Assembly (NCBI GenBank): GCA_964432985.1
Contig: CAYSPT010000031.1
Coordinates: 1-62,772, forward strand
DNA from: CAYSPT01 sp964432985
GTDB lineage: Bacteria > Muiribacteriota > CAYSPT01
Direction: 5' to 3'
Length of the DNA: 62,772 bases
How positions within the stretch are numbered: the stretch's first letter is position 1; each line of letters opens with the position of its first letter. The notes under the pieces were generated by a model that was not told where the DNA came from, did no database searches, and saw nothing but the letters and a program-made list of their open reading frames with translations. Positions 26,010 to 36,900 of the stretch are shown piece after piece. Position numbers and translations under genes: made by a program.

Positions 26010-28253
26010 ATGAATACCAGGACTGTCCGTACAAACATGCTGGTTCTGCTGCTGGTACTGATCCTGTTTACGGCCACCGGTGTCCCGGCGGCCGAGGTCC
26101 CGGTGACACGGGCCGAAACGGGCGAACAGACCCCCGGCCTGGATGAATTCCTGCACTTTGCAGAAGCATATCTCGATAGCCCGGACGAGGGCTCGGGAAA
26201 TCCCATGGCAGCGCTCATGCAACACGCGTTTTCCCGTCGGTCGGCGGCATTGAGATTCAGCGAAATGGTGCTGGGCGGCGTGGAGCCTGCCGAGGTGAAA
26301 CGCCGCGGCGAGGCAATCATCTCTGAAATAAAAAAAGTATGGCCGGCGGTAATCTCACGGGATATTTCCGGGACAACTATTCCTGATTTAATCACGGCGT
26401 ACGCCCTGGCAATCATGAGCCGGCAGGAAACGGAGCTTCTGGAAAAACTGGTTTACTGCCTGATGGCCGCGAAACGTCCTCCGAACGAGATACACAACAC
26501 CCTGGTTCTGTTACAGAAACGCAGCGAACAGTTGATGATGATGTACGATTATCTCCCTTTGTTTGATTACGAGACACTGGACCTGGCGCTTACTTCGTTT
26601 CTGGCCGGTCACAAGCTCGTATCTGAAAAGCAGGCTCTGAAAAAGTGTTCGGCAGTGTACAGGAAGAGACCATTCAGCAGTGAGATTTTCTATGCGGTGG
26701 GCTGCGTCATGGCCCAACTGGGGATCAAGGAAAAAGCCCGCGATATGCTGGCTCGATGCGCGCTGCTCGATCCACTGCTGGGCACTAAGATCATGCATGA
26801 TCCGGATCTCGTTGATTTCAGAAATGATTCCGTCTTCATGGAATCACTCGCCGCCGGAACACTCAGGCCTGAGGTCTCGGCCTATCAACCGTTCATAATC
26901 CGGAAAGTGGAGCTATTCTACCAGTGGAGCGGTCTGGGAACACCTGTTGCCGAGGAGCGGAGACTGGTCTGGAAAGAAGACCGGTTCGTGGAGCAGAGCA
27001 GCGGGCAGGAGATACCGGGCCGTCTCATCAGGGCTCTGCTTCGCCACATAGAAGAGGCGTCTCCCGTCGGCGATATAATCTATCAGTTGAACCACACCGA
27101 TGACTACCCGGCGCTTCTCATCCGCTTGAGCGGCCCGGAGACAAAGCCGGTGCTCTTTTATTCTGAAAGCAACACTGCCGGGATGCTGCCCTTCGTGGTG
27201 ACGCGCGGAGGACCTCCTCGTGCCATCCAGGCGGAGAGTATGGGGGCTATCGTAACTATGCTGTTGAACTGGTTGTCAGTCGAGCGCGGTAGTCCCAGCG
27301 GCAGTTACCATTTTGGCGGATCCGAGATACCGTGTGATGAACTGGGGGGCGGAGACAGGCAGAGCGGTCTGGCGGGCCGGTTCAGGAAGGCCGCCGGCCT
27401 CGTTGATGTTCCCGCGGTACCTGAACAAAACGAGCCACCCCCGGCCGAGTTGGCCTCTCTGGCCGGTTACGAAATGACCGGTCAGAGAAAGACCATGGTA
27501 CCGGCCCAAAGCCCTCTTTCTCCTCTCTACATTCACTATTATGCAATGCAGGAAAACGGCGGCAAGAAGACCTGTTTATGGCTCATACGTTTTACCCGGG
27601 ACGAAAAATCGTGGTGGTTCGGCGAATCCCCGGAAAGAATGGGTTCCACTGTTCCGGCTGCGAGAAAATCCGCTTCGGTCCTGCTCGGAGCAGAGGCGGA
27701 AGAACTCGTAATCAGACCGATGACGAAAAACGGGTTCACCGGCTCCGGGTATCCCTCTGCGGCTGACATCCTGAAGTCGTTGAACATGCTGTTATATGCC
27801 GGAGGAGATGCTGATTGGATGGGGGGATTGCCGGTTGCGCTGGCTGCATTCGGTCAAACAGCCAACGGTGATACTGCATTCAAAGGCTATTACTTTCCCG
27901 GAAAACCGGCCTTGATCATCGATGATATGGAACTGAAAAAACCGTCACCGGATCATCCGCCGGTGAAACGGCTGCTTGCCTGGTGCGGACAGGATACATC
28001 AATCACCAATCTGCTCGCGGAAATGCTGCTGCGTAATGACCAGGTGTACCTGATATTCAAGCCGGATGTGGATGAAGCGCTGATAGCCGAAATAGAGAAG
28101 AAAGCCAGTGACAACGGCCGGAAACCTGAACGGGCGGAAGTTGACGGCTCTCTGCGGCTTTTGATCGGGACGGACCGCTATCCGCCGGTGCTGATGGTCG
28201 GTGGTAAGGATAAGCTGGAGCTGCTGTCCGGCAAATTAGAAGAAGAGCACTGA
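26010..28253 (+). CDS. Secreted protein of unknown function between mrfA and mrfB
   Basis: About 747 residues from ATG 26010, with a signal peptide (TNMLVLLLVLILFTATGVPA). I recognise no domain. The N-terminal third is helical and TPR-like (LEKLVYCLMAAKRPPNEIHN; SEIFYAVGCVMAQLGIKEKA); the rest is mixed alpha/beta (GDIIYQLNHTDDYPALLIRL). An in-frame GTG 25935 sits in a 17-bp repeat unit with GGGGT upstream and would add 25 residues; I prefer 26010 because it gives a normal signal peptide. Its place between repair genes is puzzling for an exported protein. The next gene starts 57 bp downstream. Confidence 0.65.
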   Translation: MNTRTVRTNMLVLLLVLILFTATGVPAAEVPVTRAETGEQTPGLDEFLHFAEAYLDSPDEGSGNPMAALMQHAFSRRSAALRFSEMVLGGVEPAEVKRRGEAIISEIKKVWPAVISRDISGTTIPDLITAYALAIMSRQETELLEKLVYCLMAAKRPPNEIHNTLVLLQKRSEQLMMMYDYLPLFDYETLDLALTSFLAGHKLVSEKQALKKCSAVYRKRPFSSEIFYAVGCVMAQLGIKEKARDMLARCALLDPLLGTKIMHDPDLVDFRNDSVFMESLAAGTLRPEVSAYQPFIIRKVELFYQWSGLGTPVAEERRLVWKEDRFVEQSSGQEIPGRLIRALLRHIEEASPVGDIIYQLNHTDDYPALLIRLSGPETKPVLFYSESNTAGMLPFVVTRGGPPRAIQAESMGAIVTMLLNWLSVERGSPSGSYHFGGSEIPCDELGGGDRQSGLAGRFRKAAGLVDVPAVPEQNEPPPAELASLAGYEMTGQRKTMVPAQSPLSPLYIHYYAMQENGGKKTCLWLIRFTRDEKSWWFGESPERMGSTVPAARKSASVLLGAEAEELVIRPMTKNGFTGSGYPSAADILKSLNMLLYAGGDADWMGGLPVALAAFGQTANGDTAFKGYYFPGKPALIIDDMELKKPSPDHPPVKRLLAWCGQDTSITNLLAEMLLRNDQVYLIFKPDVDEALIAEIEKKASDNGRKPERAEVDGSLRLLIGTDRYPPVLMVGGKDKLELLSGKLEEEH

Positions 28254-28310
28254 CTTGGGAGATAGACACGTGAACGATCACAATAGGCTCAAGGTACCGA
28301 GGTGCATGCT

Positions 28311-29381
28311 GTGACCCAACAGGAACAAGCATTAGAATCCGTGGCATCACCTGAATCCATGTGGATAACGGTGGTGTACGGGATGTTCATCATGGCCGGG
28401 CTGACCGTGGCCAGCGGTTATAACTACCTGCTGTTTCACGGTCTGGCGGAAATATTCAGCATCGTTATCGCCTGCGGTATATTCATGCTGGCCTGGAACA
28501 CCCGCCGGTTCCAGGACAACGCCTACCTGGTGCTGCTGGGGATAGCGTACCTTTTCATCGGCGGATTCGATCTGCTGCACACGCTGGCCTACAAGGGGAT
28601 GGGAGTCTTTGTTGAAGCCGGCGCCAACTTGCCGACCCAGCTCTGGATAGCCGCCCGTTACCTGGAGAGCATCTCCCTTCTGGCCGCGCCGTTCTTCTGC
28701 CGCCGCCGCATAAGACCGGTGCTGGTGATGGGGGCTTTCACCGCTGTGACCGGGCTGGCCGTGCTCTCACTGTTCGTATGGCGTAATTTTCCCGTGTGCT
28801 TCGTGGAGAACTCCGGGCTGACCGCTTTCAAGATCGGCAGCGAGTACGTGATTTCAGCCATTCTTCTCTGCTCTCTGACCCTTCTGTTCCGGCAGCGGAA
28901 AGAGTTCAATCCGGCGGTGCTTAAACTGGTGATGTGGTCCATCATCATGACGATAGCCTCTGAGCTCGCCTTTACCTTTTACATCAGCGTTTACGGGTTG
29001 TCCAACCTGGTGGGCCACCTGCTCAAGATCGGTTCCTTCTACCTTATCTACCGGGCCATCATCCAGACTGGTCTCAGGAGCCCCTTCGACCTACTGTTCG
29101 TCAAGCTCAAGAAGCGCGAAGAGGAGCTTAAACGGGACCGGGACGCGCTCAGGGAAGCTCATTCCCGGGTGAAGGTCCTGAGCGGACTGCTGCCCATATG
29201 CTGTGAGTGCAAGAAAATCCGTGACGACAAGGGCTATTGGAACAAGCTGGAGAAGTACATAAGCACACACTCGGAAGCAGGATTCACCCACGGGATCTGC
29301 CCCGATTGCGCCCACGCGCTTTATCCTGATGTTTTTCCGGAAAAAAGCGAAGAGGAATCTGGGGCTGCATCTGATGAATAG
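28311..29381 (+). CDS. MASE3-type membrane sensor with C-terminal Cys motif
   Basis: 356 residues. The first ~250 are a polytopic membrane domain of MASE3 type (IAYLFIGGFDLLHTLAYKGM; LWIAARYLESISLLAAPFF), followed by a short coiled coil (KKREEELKRDRDALREAHSR) and a ~50-residue C-terminal unit, LLPICCECKKIRDDKGYW ... GICPDCAHALYPD. That unit is often found after PAS or receiver domains in signalling proteins and may bind metal. There is no kinase, GGDEF or PAS domain, so it is a stripped-down sensor. GTG 28311 is chosen: GAGGTG lies 6 nt before it, inside a 17-bp repeat unit. Confidence 0.8.
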   Translation: MTQQEQALESVASPESMWITVVYGMFIMAGLTVASGYNYLLFHGLAEIFSIVIACGIFMLAWNTRRFQDNAYLVLLGIAYLFIGGFDLLHTLAYKGMGVFVEAGANLPTQLWIAARYLESISLLAAPFFCRRRIRPVLVMGAFTAVTGLAVLSLFVWRNFPVCFVENSGLTAFKIGSEYVISAILLCSLTLLFRQRKEFNPAVLKLVMWSIIMTIASELAFTFYISVYGLSNLVGHLLKIGSFYLIYRAIIQTGLRSPFDLLFVKLKKREEELKRDRDALREAHSRVKVLSGLLPICCECKKIRDDKGYWNKLEKYISTHSEAGFTHGICPDCAHALYPDVFPEKSEEESGAASDE

Positions 29382-29402
29382 CAGTATACGAGGGGAGACG
29401 TT

Positions 29403-30767
29403 ATGAACACCGCGGAACGGCTTCGGATACTCAGACGCCTGGTGGGCGATGTAGAGAAAAAACACCGGCGGCGTTCCGTAAGCCAGGGGATGAAAAATGT
29501 TTCCGGAGGGAAGGGCGGGACTGCCGGTGAATCCATCGATGAGCGACAGATGGTTGCCGGGCCGGAACCCGCACGGTCTGGTTCAACGGGAATCCACACG
29601 GTCATCCGGGCCAGCAGCCCCGAGGAAAAGGACCGCTTCCTGAACAGCCAGGATTTCGTCGAAGTGGAGACCTCCCGGGGAGGGGTCATGGTGCGGTCCC
29701 GGTTGGTGGGCGATCCCGCCGCCAGGTTCGGAGATGTGGCGCTGTCGGGGCTCAAGGACATCGATCTTGAGCAGCTGGCGGTTCTCTGCGGTGACGAAAG
29801 TGTGCCCGGCGTATCGGTGGGGGATTTTCTTTTCCTGGATATCGAGACCACCTCCCTGGCCCTGGGCACCGGTAATTGTGTCTTCCTGGTAGGCTACGCT
29901 TATCTCGGCCCCAACGGTATCGTGGTGGAGCAGGTGTTCGCCCGGGAGCCCGCCGAGGAGCCGGCCCTGCTCGAGGTGCTGGCCGACCGGATCGGTAAGG
30001 CGGGGGGACTGGTTACGTTCAACGGCAAGGCCTTCGATCTCGACGTGCTGGAGACCAGGTACCTCATGAACCGCCGCCGTCTCAAGCTCAAGGCCATGCC
30101 CCACATCGACCTGCTGACAGTTTCCCGCCGGCTCTACCGCAACTGCTTCGATTCGTGCCGCCTGCAGGAGCTGGAGGACAAGGTGCTGGGCTGCCCCCGG
30201 GACCATGACGAGGACATACCCGGGGAACTTGTGCCCGAGGCCTATTTCTCCTTTATCCGCCGGGGCGCGGTAGAAGCGCTGAGACGGGTTTTCAACCACA
30301 ATTACTCCGACGTGCTGGCCATGTGCGCCCTGGCCGTGCGCTGCGCCGCTCTGGAAGGGGGCCGGGCCGCCGATGGACAGGTCCTCTGGAACGTGGGGCG
30401 GTTCCTGGACCGCTCGGGAAAGCGCGAGGAGAGCCTGGAGTACACCCGTCAGGCCCTGGCGGGAGACGATCTCTCCAAAGAAGAGCGCCGTGAAGCCGTC
30501 CTGACCCTGTCGATCAACTACAAGCGCGACGGCCGTTTTGATGAAGCCGTGGCCTTGTGGAAGGAGCTTCACGAATCCGGCGACACCCGCGGAACGGTAG
30601 AGCTGTGCAAGCACCTGGAGCACCATGAAGGCGATTTCGACGCCGCCTTGAAACTGGTGGAGAAGATGCTGGCCGGCAGCCTGCCGGTCATCGGTCCACT
30701 GAGAGAAGACCTGGAGAAGCGGGCCCACCGCCTCCGCTGCCGTATAGAAGGCAAACGCTGGTACTGA
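29403..30767 (+). CDS. mrfB: MrfB/YprB-like exonuclease with TPR region
   Basis: 454 residues with a YprB-type RNase H-like exonuclease domain at about 135-320: FLFLDIETTSLAL (DxE), LVTFNGKAFDLDVLETRY, and the C-terminal catalytic Asp in HNYSDVLAMCALAV. Residues about 330-454 form TPR-like helices (LEYTRQALAGDDLSKEERRE), as in MrfB of Bacillus. MrfB is the nuclease partner of MrfA in mitomycin C lesion repair. Here the pair is on one strand but separated by two membrane/secreted genes. ATG 29403 follows GAGGGGAG at good spacing. Confidence 0.85.
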   Translation: MNTAERLRILRRLVGDVEKKHRRRSVSQGMKNVSGGKGGTAGESIDERQMVAGPEPARSGSTGIHTVIRASSPEEKDRFLNSQDFVEVETSRGGVMVRSRLVGDPAARFGDVALSGLKDIDLEQLAVLCGDESVPGVSVGDFLFLDIETTSLALGTGNCVFLVGYAYLGPNGIVVEQVFAREPAEEPALLEVLADRIGKAGGLVTFNGKAFDLDVLETRYLMNRRRLKLKAMPHIDLLTVSRRLYRNCFDSCRLQELEDKVLGCPRDHDEDIPGELVPEAYFSFIRRGAVEALRRVFNHNYSDVLAMCALAVRCAALEGGRAADGQVLWNVGRFLDRSGKREESLEYTRQALAGDDLSKEERREAVLTLSINYKRDGRFDEAVALWKELHESGDTRGTVELCKHLEHHEGDFDAALKLVEKMLAGSLPVIGPLREDLEKRAHRLRCRIEGKRWY

Positions 30768-30935
30768 CCGGCTCCACCTTACTTTCCAAACCCGGAATTC
30801 AGAGGGTGGATGGGGTATTCAAGCTCATCATTAGTGAGAATTATCACATATTAAAGCTATAGACATCCCCATAGTTACTTGTATATAGTAAGCTGGTCAA
30901 AAATATGTCAACTTGCATGGGGGTTTGTTATTACT

Positions 30936-33900
30936 ATGTCCAGTATTTCCAGCTTGAACGCACATTCCAATGATCACTATCCACCTAATCATAACCATCC
31001 GGCCCGGCCGGGAAAACAGCCGTCACGAAAACCGCTGCGGTTCACCGGTGTAGTGCTGGTGACCGCTTTGCTGCTCGCGGCCTACGGCCTGATGTTCCTG
31101 GGCTGCGGCGGCGGTGGCGGCGGATCGCTTCCCGGAGCGGTTACTGAGACCGGGACGCTTTCCGGACGGGTGTCTCTTCCCGGAGATGCCGATCCGGCGG
31201 GCGCCCTGGTGAGCGCCACCAGGATGACCGCGGACGGGACACAACCGGCGTCGGCCGCCCGGCCGAAAGCCGGCAGAATGCTGAATGTCCTTCAGGGAGC
31301 CGGCGGTTCCTACGTGACCGTGGCCGACTCGGAAGGCTACTACACCTTCGAGGAGGTCGACAAGGGCGGCTATTACGTGGTGGCCACCAAGGGGGCCTAC
31401 AAAGCGTCCCAGGTGATCGATGTCCAGCCGCGGGTGGCCACCATCGTGGACTTCACCCTGACCCCTACGGGCACTGTATACGGGAGGGTCATTCTCTCCG
31501 GCTCCGATTCATCCGGCGGCGACATGTCGGGAACCATGGTCCTGATCAAAGGAACCAGCTACCTGGCAGCCACCGATTACGCCGGCTATTACACCATCTC
31601 CCAGGTACCCATCGGCAGCGACTACCAGCTCATGTTCGCCCGCCCGGGTTACGAGACCAGCGAGTACACCTCACCGGTGTCGGTGTCGGCCAGTGCCATC
31701 ACCACGCTGGACACGGTGGCCATGGTGGTTGATTTCGGCCAAAAGGGCGGCCTGGCAGGGGTGGCGCAGCGTCCCGCCGGCGCAGAGCATCACGAAGGTA
31801 TCCTGATCGCCGTTCTGGGGACCCAGTACATGGCCGTCACCGACGTGCACGGCAACTGGGACATACAGGGTATTCCCGCCGGTACGTACTCCCTGACCTT
31901 CGCCGATCTGACCACCGATTTCGAGGAGCTCCAGATTACTCTGGACGGAATTGAGGTAACAGCCGGAGCGGTGGAAACGCTTGACCCCGTCACCCTGCAG
32001 CCCACCGGTATCGCCGGAACAGTGCACGTGCAGGGCGGTGAAGCGGCCAACGGCGCCATGGTCCAGGTGCAGGGTCTGGGGCAGGAAGGGTTCGACATCA
32101 CCGGCACCGACGGTAGTTACGAGATACTGGGAATCGATCCCGGAACCTACACCGTGGCCGCCATTCTCACCGGGTACCAGCCGAAGATCGTGGAGAACGT
32201 GCAGGTGCAGCAGGGCGCCATGGCCGATCTCGATTTCACCCTCCTCCCCACCGGGATGGAGGCCGGTACCGGTACCGTGGCCGGCACGGTATACGTGTCC
32301 GGCCCGGCGGAAAACGATAACGGGAACCTCACCCCCAACCAGGTTGACGACCCGGTACCGCTTGCCCGGGCCTATGTGGCCCTCTCCGGCACCAATCACT
32401 TCGCCGTCACGGACAACCAGGGCGCCTACACCATGATCAATGTCCCCGAGGGGAACTACGAAATCTACGTGGACGTGGAGTACCCCGGGCTGGAGTACAG
32501 GGACCTCGTCGGGCAGGTCCAGGTGGTGGCCAATACCACCAGCACCAGGAACATTACCGTATCCGATGCCGAACCGCCCGAGACCGACGGGCCGGAAGGG
32601 ATCGTCGATGTGCGGGAGGTGTCCGGCGACGGCGGCGCACCGGCGGTGCGGGTGTTCTTCCATCTCGGCGAGGACATCTCATCCCCGGTGGTCTACACCG
32701 TGTATTATAACGACGATGTCAACTGGGACCAGCAGGACTGGGACAACAATGCAACCCTGGCCGTACCGCAGGACCAGGCCGGTCAGGCAGAGAGCGGTCT
32801 TCTGTACGCCGATATCATCGGAGTTGCCATCGGGACCACGTACGTGTTCGGGGTTACCGCCGCCGACTCCTGGGGCAACGAAGGCTTCAACGGGATCTCT
32901 CTGATGCAGCAGGTGGTGGGTACGGACGATGTGTATCACCCGGTGTGGAGCGACAGCAGCCGTTCCGGGGTGCAGACCGCCTACGCCACCGACACCGACG
33001 GTGAGGTGGCGCTGGAGTTCGAGGACGCCACCGACGATTACGGGGACGGGCGTCCCGCCACGCCGCCCATCTCCTTCCGGGTCTACTACGCCCCGGTCAC
33101 CGAGTGGGACGGGCAGGACTGGCTAAACAACGAAACGCAGGATTTCGCGGAAAACCTCCTGAAAGCCGGATCGTACTACACCAACAAGGTGATCCTCAAC
33201 GGCCTCACTCCCGGGATCCCGTACACCTTCGGAGTCAGGGTCCGCGACTCGGCCGATCCGGCCAATGAAGACGTCAACCATAGCGTCCGGTTAGCCACAC
33301 CTGCCGGTTCCCTGGCCGGCGACCCGGCGAAGCTTGCTTTCGGGATGGTCCCGCCGACGGTGCTGGCCGGGGAGACCTGGACCACCTTCGGTGTGGCGGT
33401 GACCGACGACAAAGGCGTCGTCGTCCCCGAGGCAGACCACAGTATCACCATCTCGCTTCAGACGGGATCGAACGATTCCGGGCTGGACGGGACCCTGACC
33501 AGGACCGCGCAGGTCCACGAAATAAGCGGCCAGACCATCAAGGGCACCGCCCTGTTCGACGACGTTTCCTACTCAGCCGATCTGTTCGACCTGCCGGAAA
33601 CCATCGTCATCGAGGCTGCCGCCCAGGACCTGGCGGGGGCCACCGTGGAGGTGCGGGTGGAAGCGTCTGATCTCACCGGCGACGCGGTCATCAACGAGGT
33701 GGTGTTCGATCCTGAAAACGACTGGAACGAATCCACCGGCGGCAACCAGGCCGCTTTCGATGACCATCCGGGTTACGGCACGGTTGACGTCGGCGACAGT
33801 TATATCGAGCTGAAGAACACCAGCGGGCAGGCTTTGAATGTGAGCGGGTGGCATATCGGTGTGTTCGACATCCCCGATGCCGATCCCGGTTCCAACTCGC

Positions 33901-36900
33901 CGCCGGTGTTTACCGCTCTCGGCTCCGCCCCGGTGTTCCTGTCACAGGGGACACTCCAAAGCTGGCCCGACGGCGCTTACCTGGCGGCGGGCAGCGTGCA
34001 GGGAATCAGCTCCACGGTCCTGTCAGGATGCTTTGTAATCGTGTTCAACGGCAACCCGGCCACTGGCTCGCCGGAGCGGGTGGCCGAAGCGGCTTTCGGC
34101 GATTTTAATGACGGAAACGCCGGCGACAACGCACCTGCCCTGACCGGCAGCGGCAAGGCCGACGAGGCGGTCTGCCTGAACGTGGACGGGAATCTCACCG
34201 GCACCGACGCGAGCGCCTACGTCAAGCGGTTCGCCACCCCGGGCGCGCCCAATGCCCCGACGGACACGAAACCGCCGCTTTACATGGGCACTCCTGGAAT
34301 CCACGACGCGGGACCGGTGTCGCCCCCGGGCTCTATCCAGGTAGTAATAACACAGGCTTACGACACCGCCTCAGAGCCGGTATCGTACAACGCCTACTAC
34401 GCCCTGGAAGACCAGTGGAACGGCAGCGACTGGGGCAGCAACCAGGTCATTCTCGGTATAACCACCGAATCCGGCAACGCGTTTCACGCCAACCTGAAAG
34501 GATTCACCCCCGGCGAGTCTTACACCATCGGTATCAGGGCACAGGACGCCGCCAACCCGGCCAACGAGGACTCCAACACCGCCACCCGCACGGCCACGGC
34601 CCAGCCCTGGCCCGACAGCGACGGCGACGGTATACCCGACAACGAAGACGATTCTCCCGACGACGCCGCCGTGTCCACCCCCGATTCGGCCACCGGGACC
34701 GGCAAGGTGGAAATCAATGTATCGGGTACCACCGGCGCGAAGCTGGCGGCGGTTGAATCCATCGATCCCGACTCACAGGATGTGCCCCAGACCGGCCGGC
34801 CGGTGGACTACGCCTTCCCCGACGGGCTGGTGTCGTTCAATGTGCAGGGCGTCACCCCTGGGAAAACGGTGCAGGTGAGCACCACCTGGCCGTCGCCCAT
34901 CCCTAAGGGCGCGGTTTACTACAAGGTGGACGACACCGGGTTCCACGCTTTTAATGGCGCGTCGTTCGACGGCAACACGGTAACCCTGACCCTGACCGAC
35001 GGCGGCGCCGGCGACGCCGACGGCACGATCAACGGTGTCATCGACGACCCCGGCGGGGTGGCCCTGCCGGTGGTGGCGAGCAATATCCAATCGGCTACCG
35101 GTATGATAGCTCCCCTGATCGGCTCTTTTGGTCTTGCCCCCTACCAGTACGTGCGCGCCGGCGACACCTCAGGCGACGGCATGTTCAACGTGTCGTACTC
35201 TTTTATGTTCAAACCGACCATTCAAACGGGACAGGGATTTGACAGCCTGTCCTTCTCGTTCCCGGCTGCCCACACCGGCTGGGGGCAGGTGACCGTTCCC
35301 GTTGTCGGCCTGGCCCCCCCCGGCGTCAAAACGATCTCCGGTCCCGATACGATCCAGGTCACGGACTATTCCGTGGAGAATTCCAAGCCCGGCCAGGTAA
35401 CGGTAAACTTCGATATGGCGTACAATGCCGCCTACAGCGAATGGTTGTTCCTTATCAACCTGGCCGCAGACGCGCCGCCGGCACCGCAATCCATGGCGTC
35501 CTGCGAGGCTGCCATCGGGGCCACCGTGGTCACGGCCGGGCCGGTCAGTCCGGACATTCCGTCCGGCTCCATGGACCTGGCGGTGGTGGACGCTTCGGCG
35601 GTGGCGGAGCTGTCGCCGGTACAGGTTGACGCCGGGGCTACCGCTGAGGAGTTCAATCTCGATCTGGCGCCGCTGCTGCGCGAAAACGAGGGCGCCGACA
35701 CGGTGACCTTCGCTTTTCCCCAGACCCATACCGGCTGGGGGAGCGTCACCCTGAACTCGGCGGTTTCCTGGGGGTATGCCTATGGTCAATATAGTCCCGC
35801 CTCCCTGGATGAAGGAACACATTACTCGCTGGTTTCATCACCGGACGGGACCATGAGCGTACAGATTCTGAGCCCTCTGATGCTGTCGTTGCTTTCGACA
35901 AACGCTCAGGGAATGACCTTTGTTTTCACCGTTGACACTCCCGTTACCTCCCAGAGCGCCGCATCCTGCACCGTGGCCCTGGAGGGCCCCGTGCCGCCTA
36001 CCGTACCGGGAACGGCCGGGGATATCACCCTGGGGCAGGGCACCGCTTCCCTGGATGTTGAGGTTCAGGGCAATGCAGGCAGCGTGCAGTTCGATAAAGC
36101 CCAGTACACGATCGGTGAGCAGAGCGCCAGCGTGACTGTCACCGTCAACCGCGCGGGCGGCGCCGACGGCCAGGTGACGGTGAATTACGAGCGTACCGAC
36201 GGCAGCGCCACCCCCGGTACGGATTTTACCCTCGCTGCGGGTACGCTCACCTGGAACAACGGAGAAACAGGAGCGAAGACCTTTTCCGTTACCATTATCG
36301 ACGATTTCGTGGACGACGACGACGAGACCGTCGTTCTGGGCCTGTCCGGCGCCGCCGGAGGAGTAGCTGTCGGCAGCCTGGATTTCACCACCATCACCAT
36401 AACGGACGATGACCTGCCGCCGGCTCCGGCCATCCTCAGTGCCGTGGCCGACGACCCCGACGACGGCGACAATTACCTGAGCGTCGGCGACACCCTGACC
36501 ATCACCTTCGACCAGGACACCAGCGCCGCCACTGGTCCTGTCACCGAGACTGACGTGAGCATCCTGATTGACATCGGGTCCAAATTCCTGGGCCAGGATT
36601 ATGCCGGAAACTGGACCAGCAAGAGCGTCCTGGTTATCACCATCACCGACAATATGAGGGCTTCCCTGGTGCCCGGCGACTCGCTGGATATCAAGCCGGG
36701 AGCTAATTTGACCAACGCCGCCGGCACCAGCGCGGCCAGCTCCGCCACCGCCACAATAACCGGCGACTGGGGGACCGGACCGGGGATTCCGCACCACCTG
36801 GAATGGCACACGGCTCCGCCGGTATCGGTGTCCCGCGATGTCACCTGGGACAACTTCATGGTAGGCGTTTACGACGAGGGCAGCGCCCTCGTCGTAAACG

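Noticed and set aside
24693..26225. 510-codon minus-strand ORF opposite mrfA
   Set aside because: Antisense to a helicase with all motifs; shadow of codon bias.
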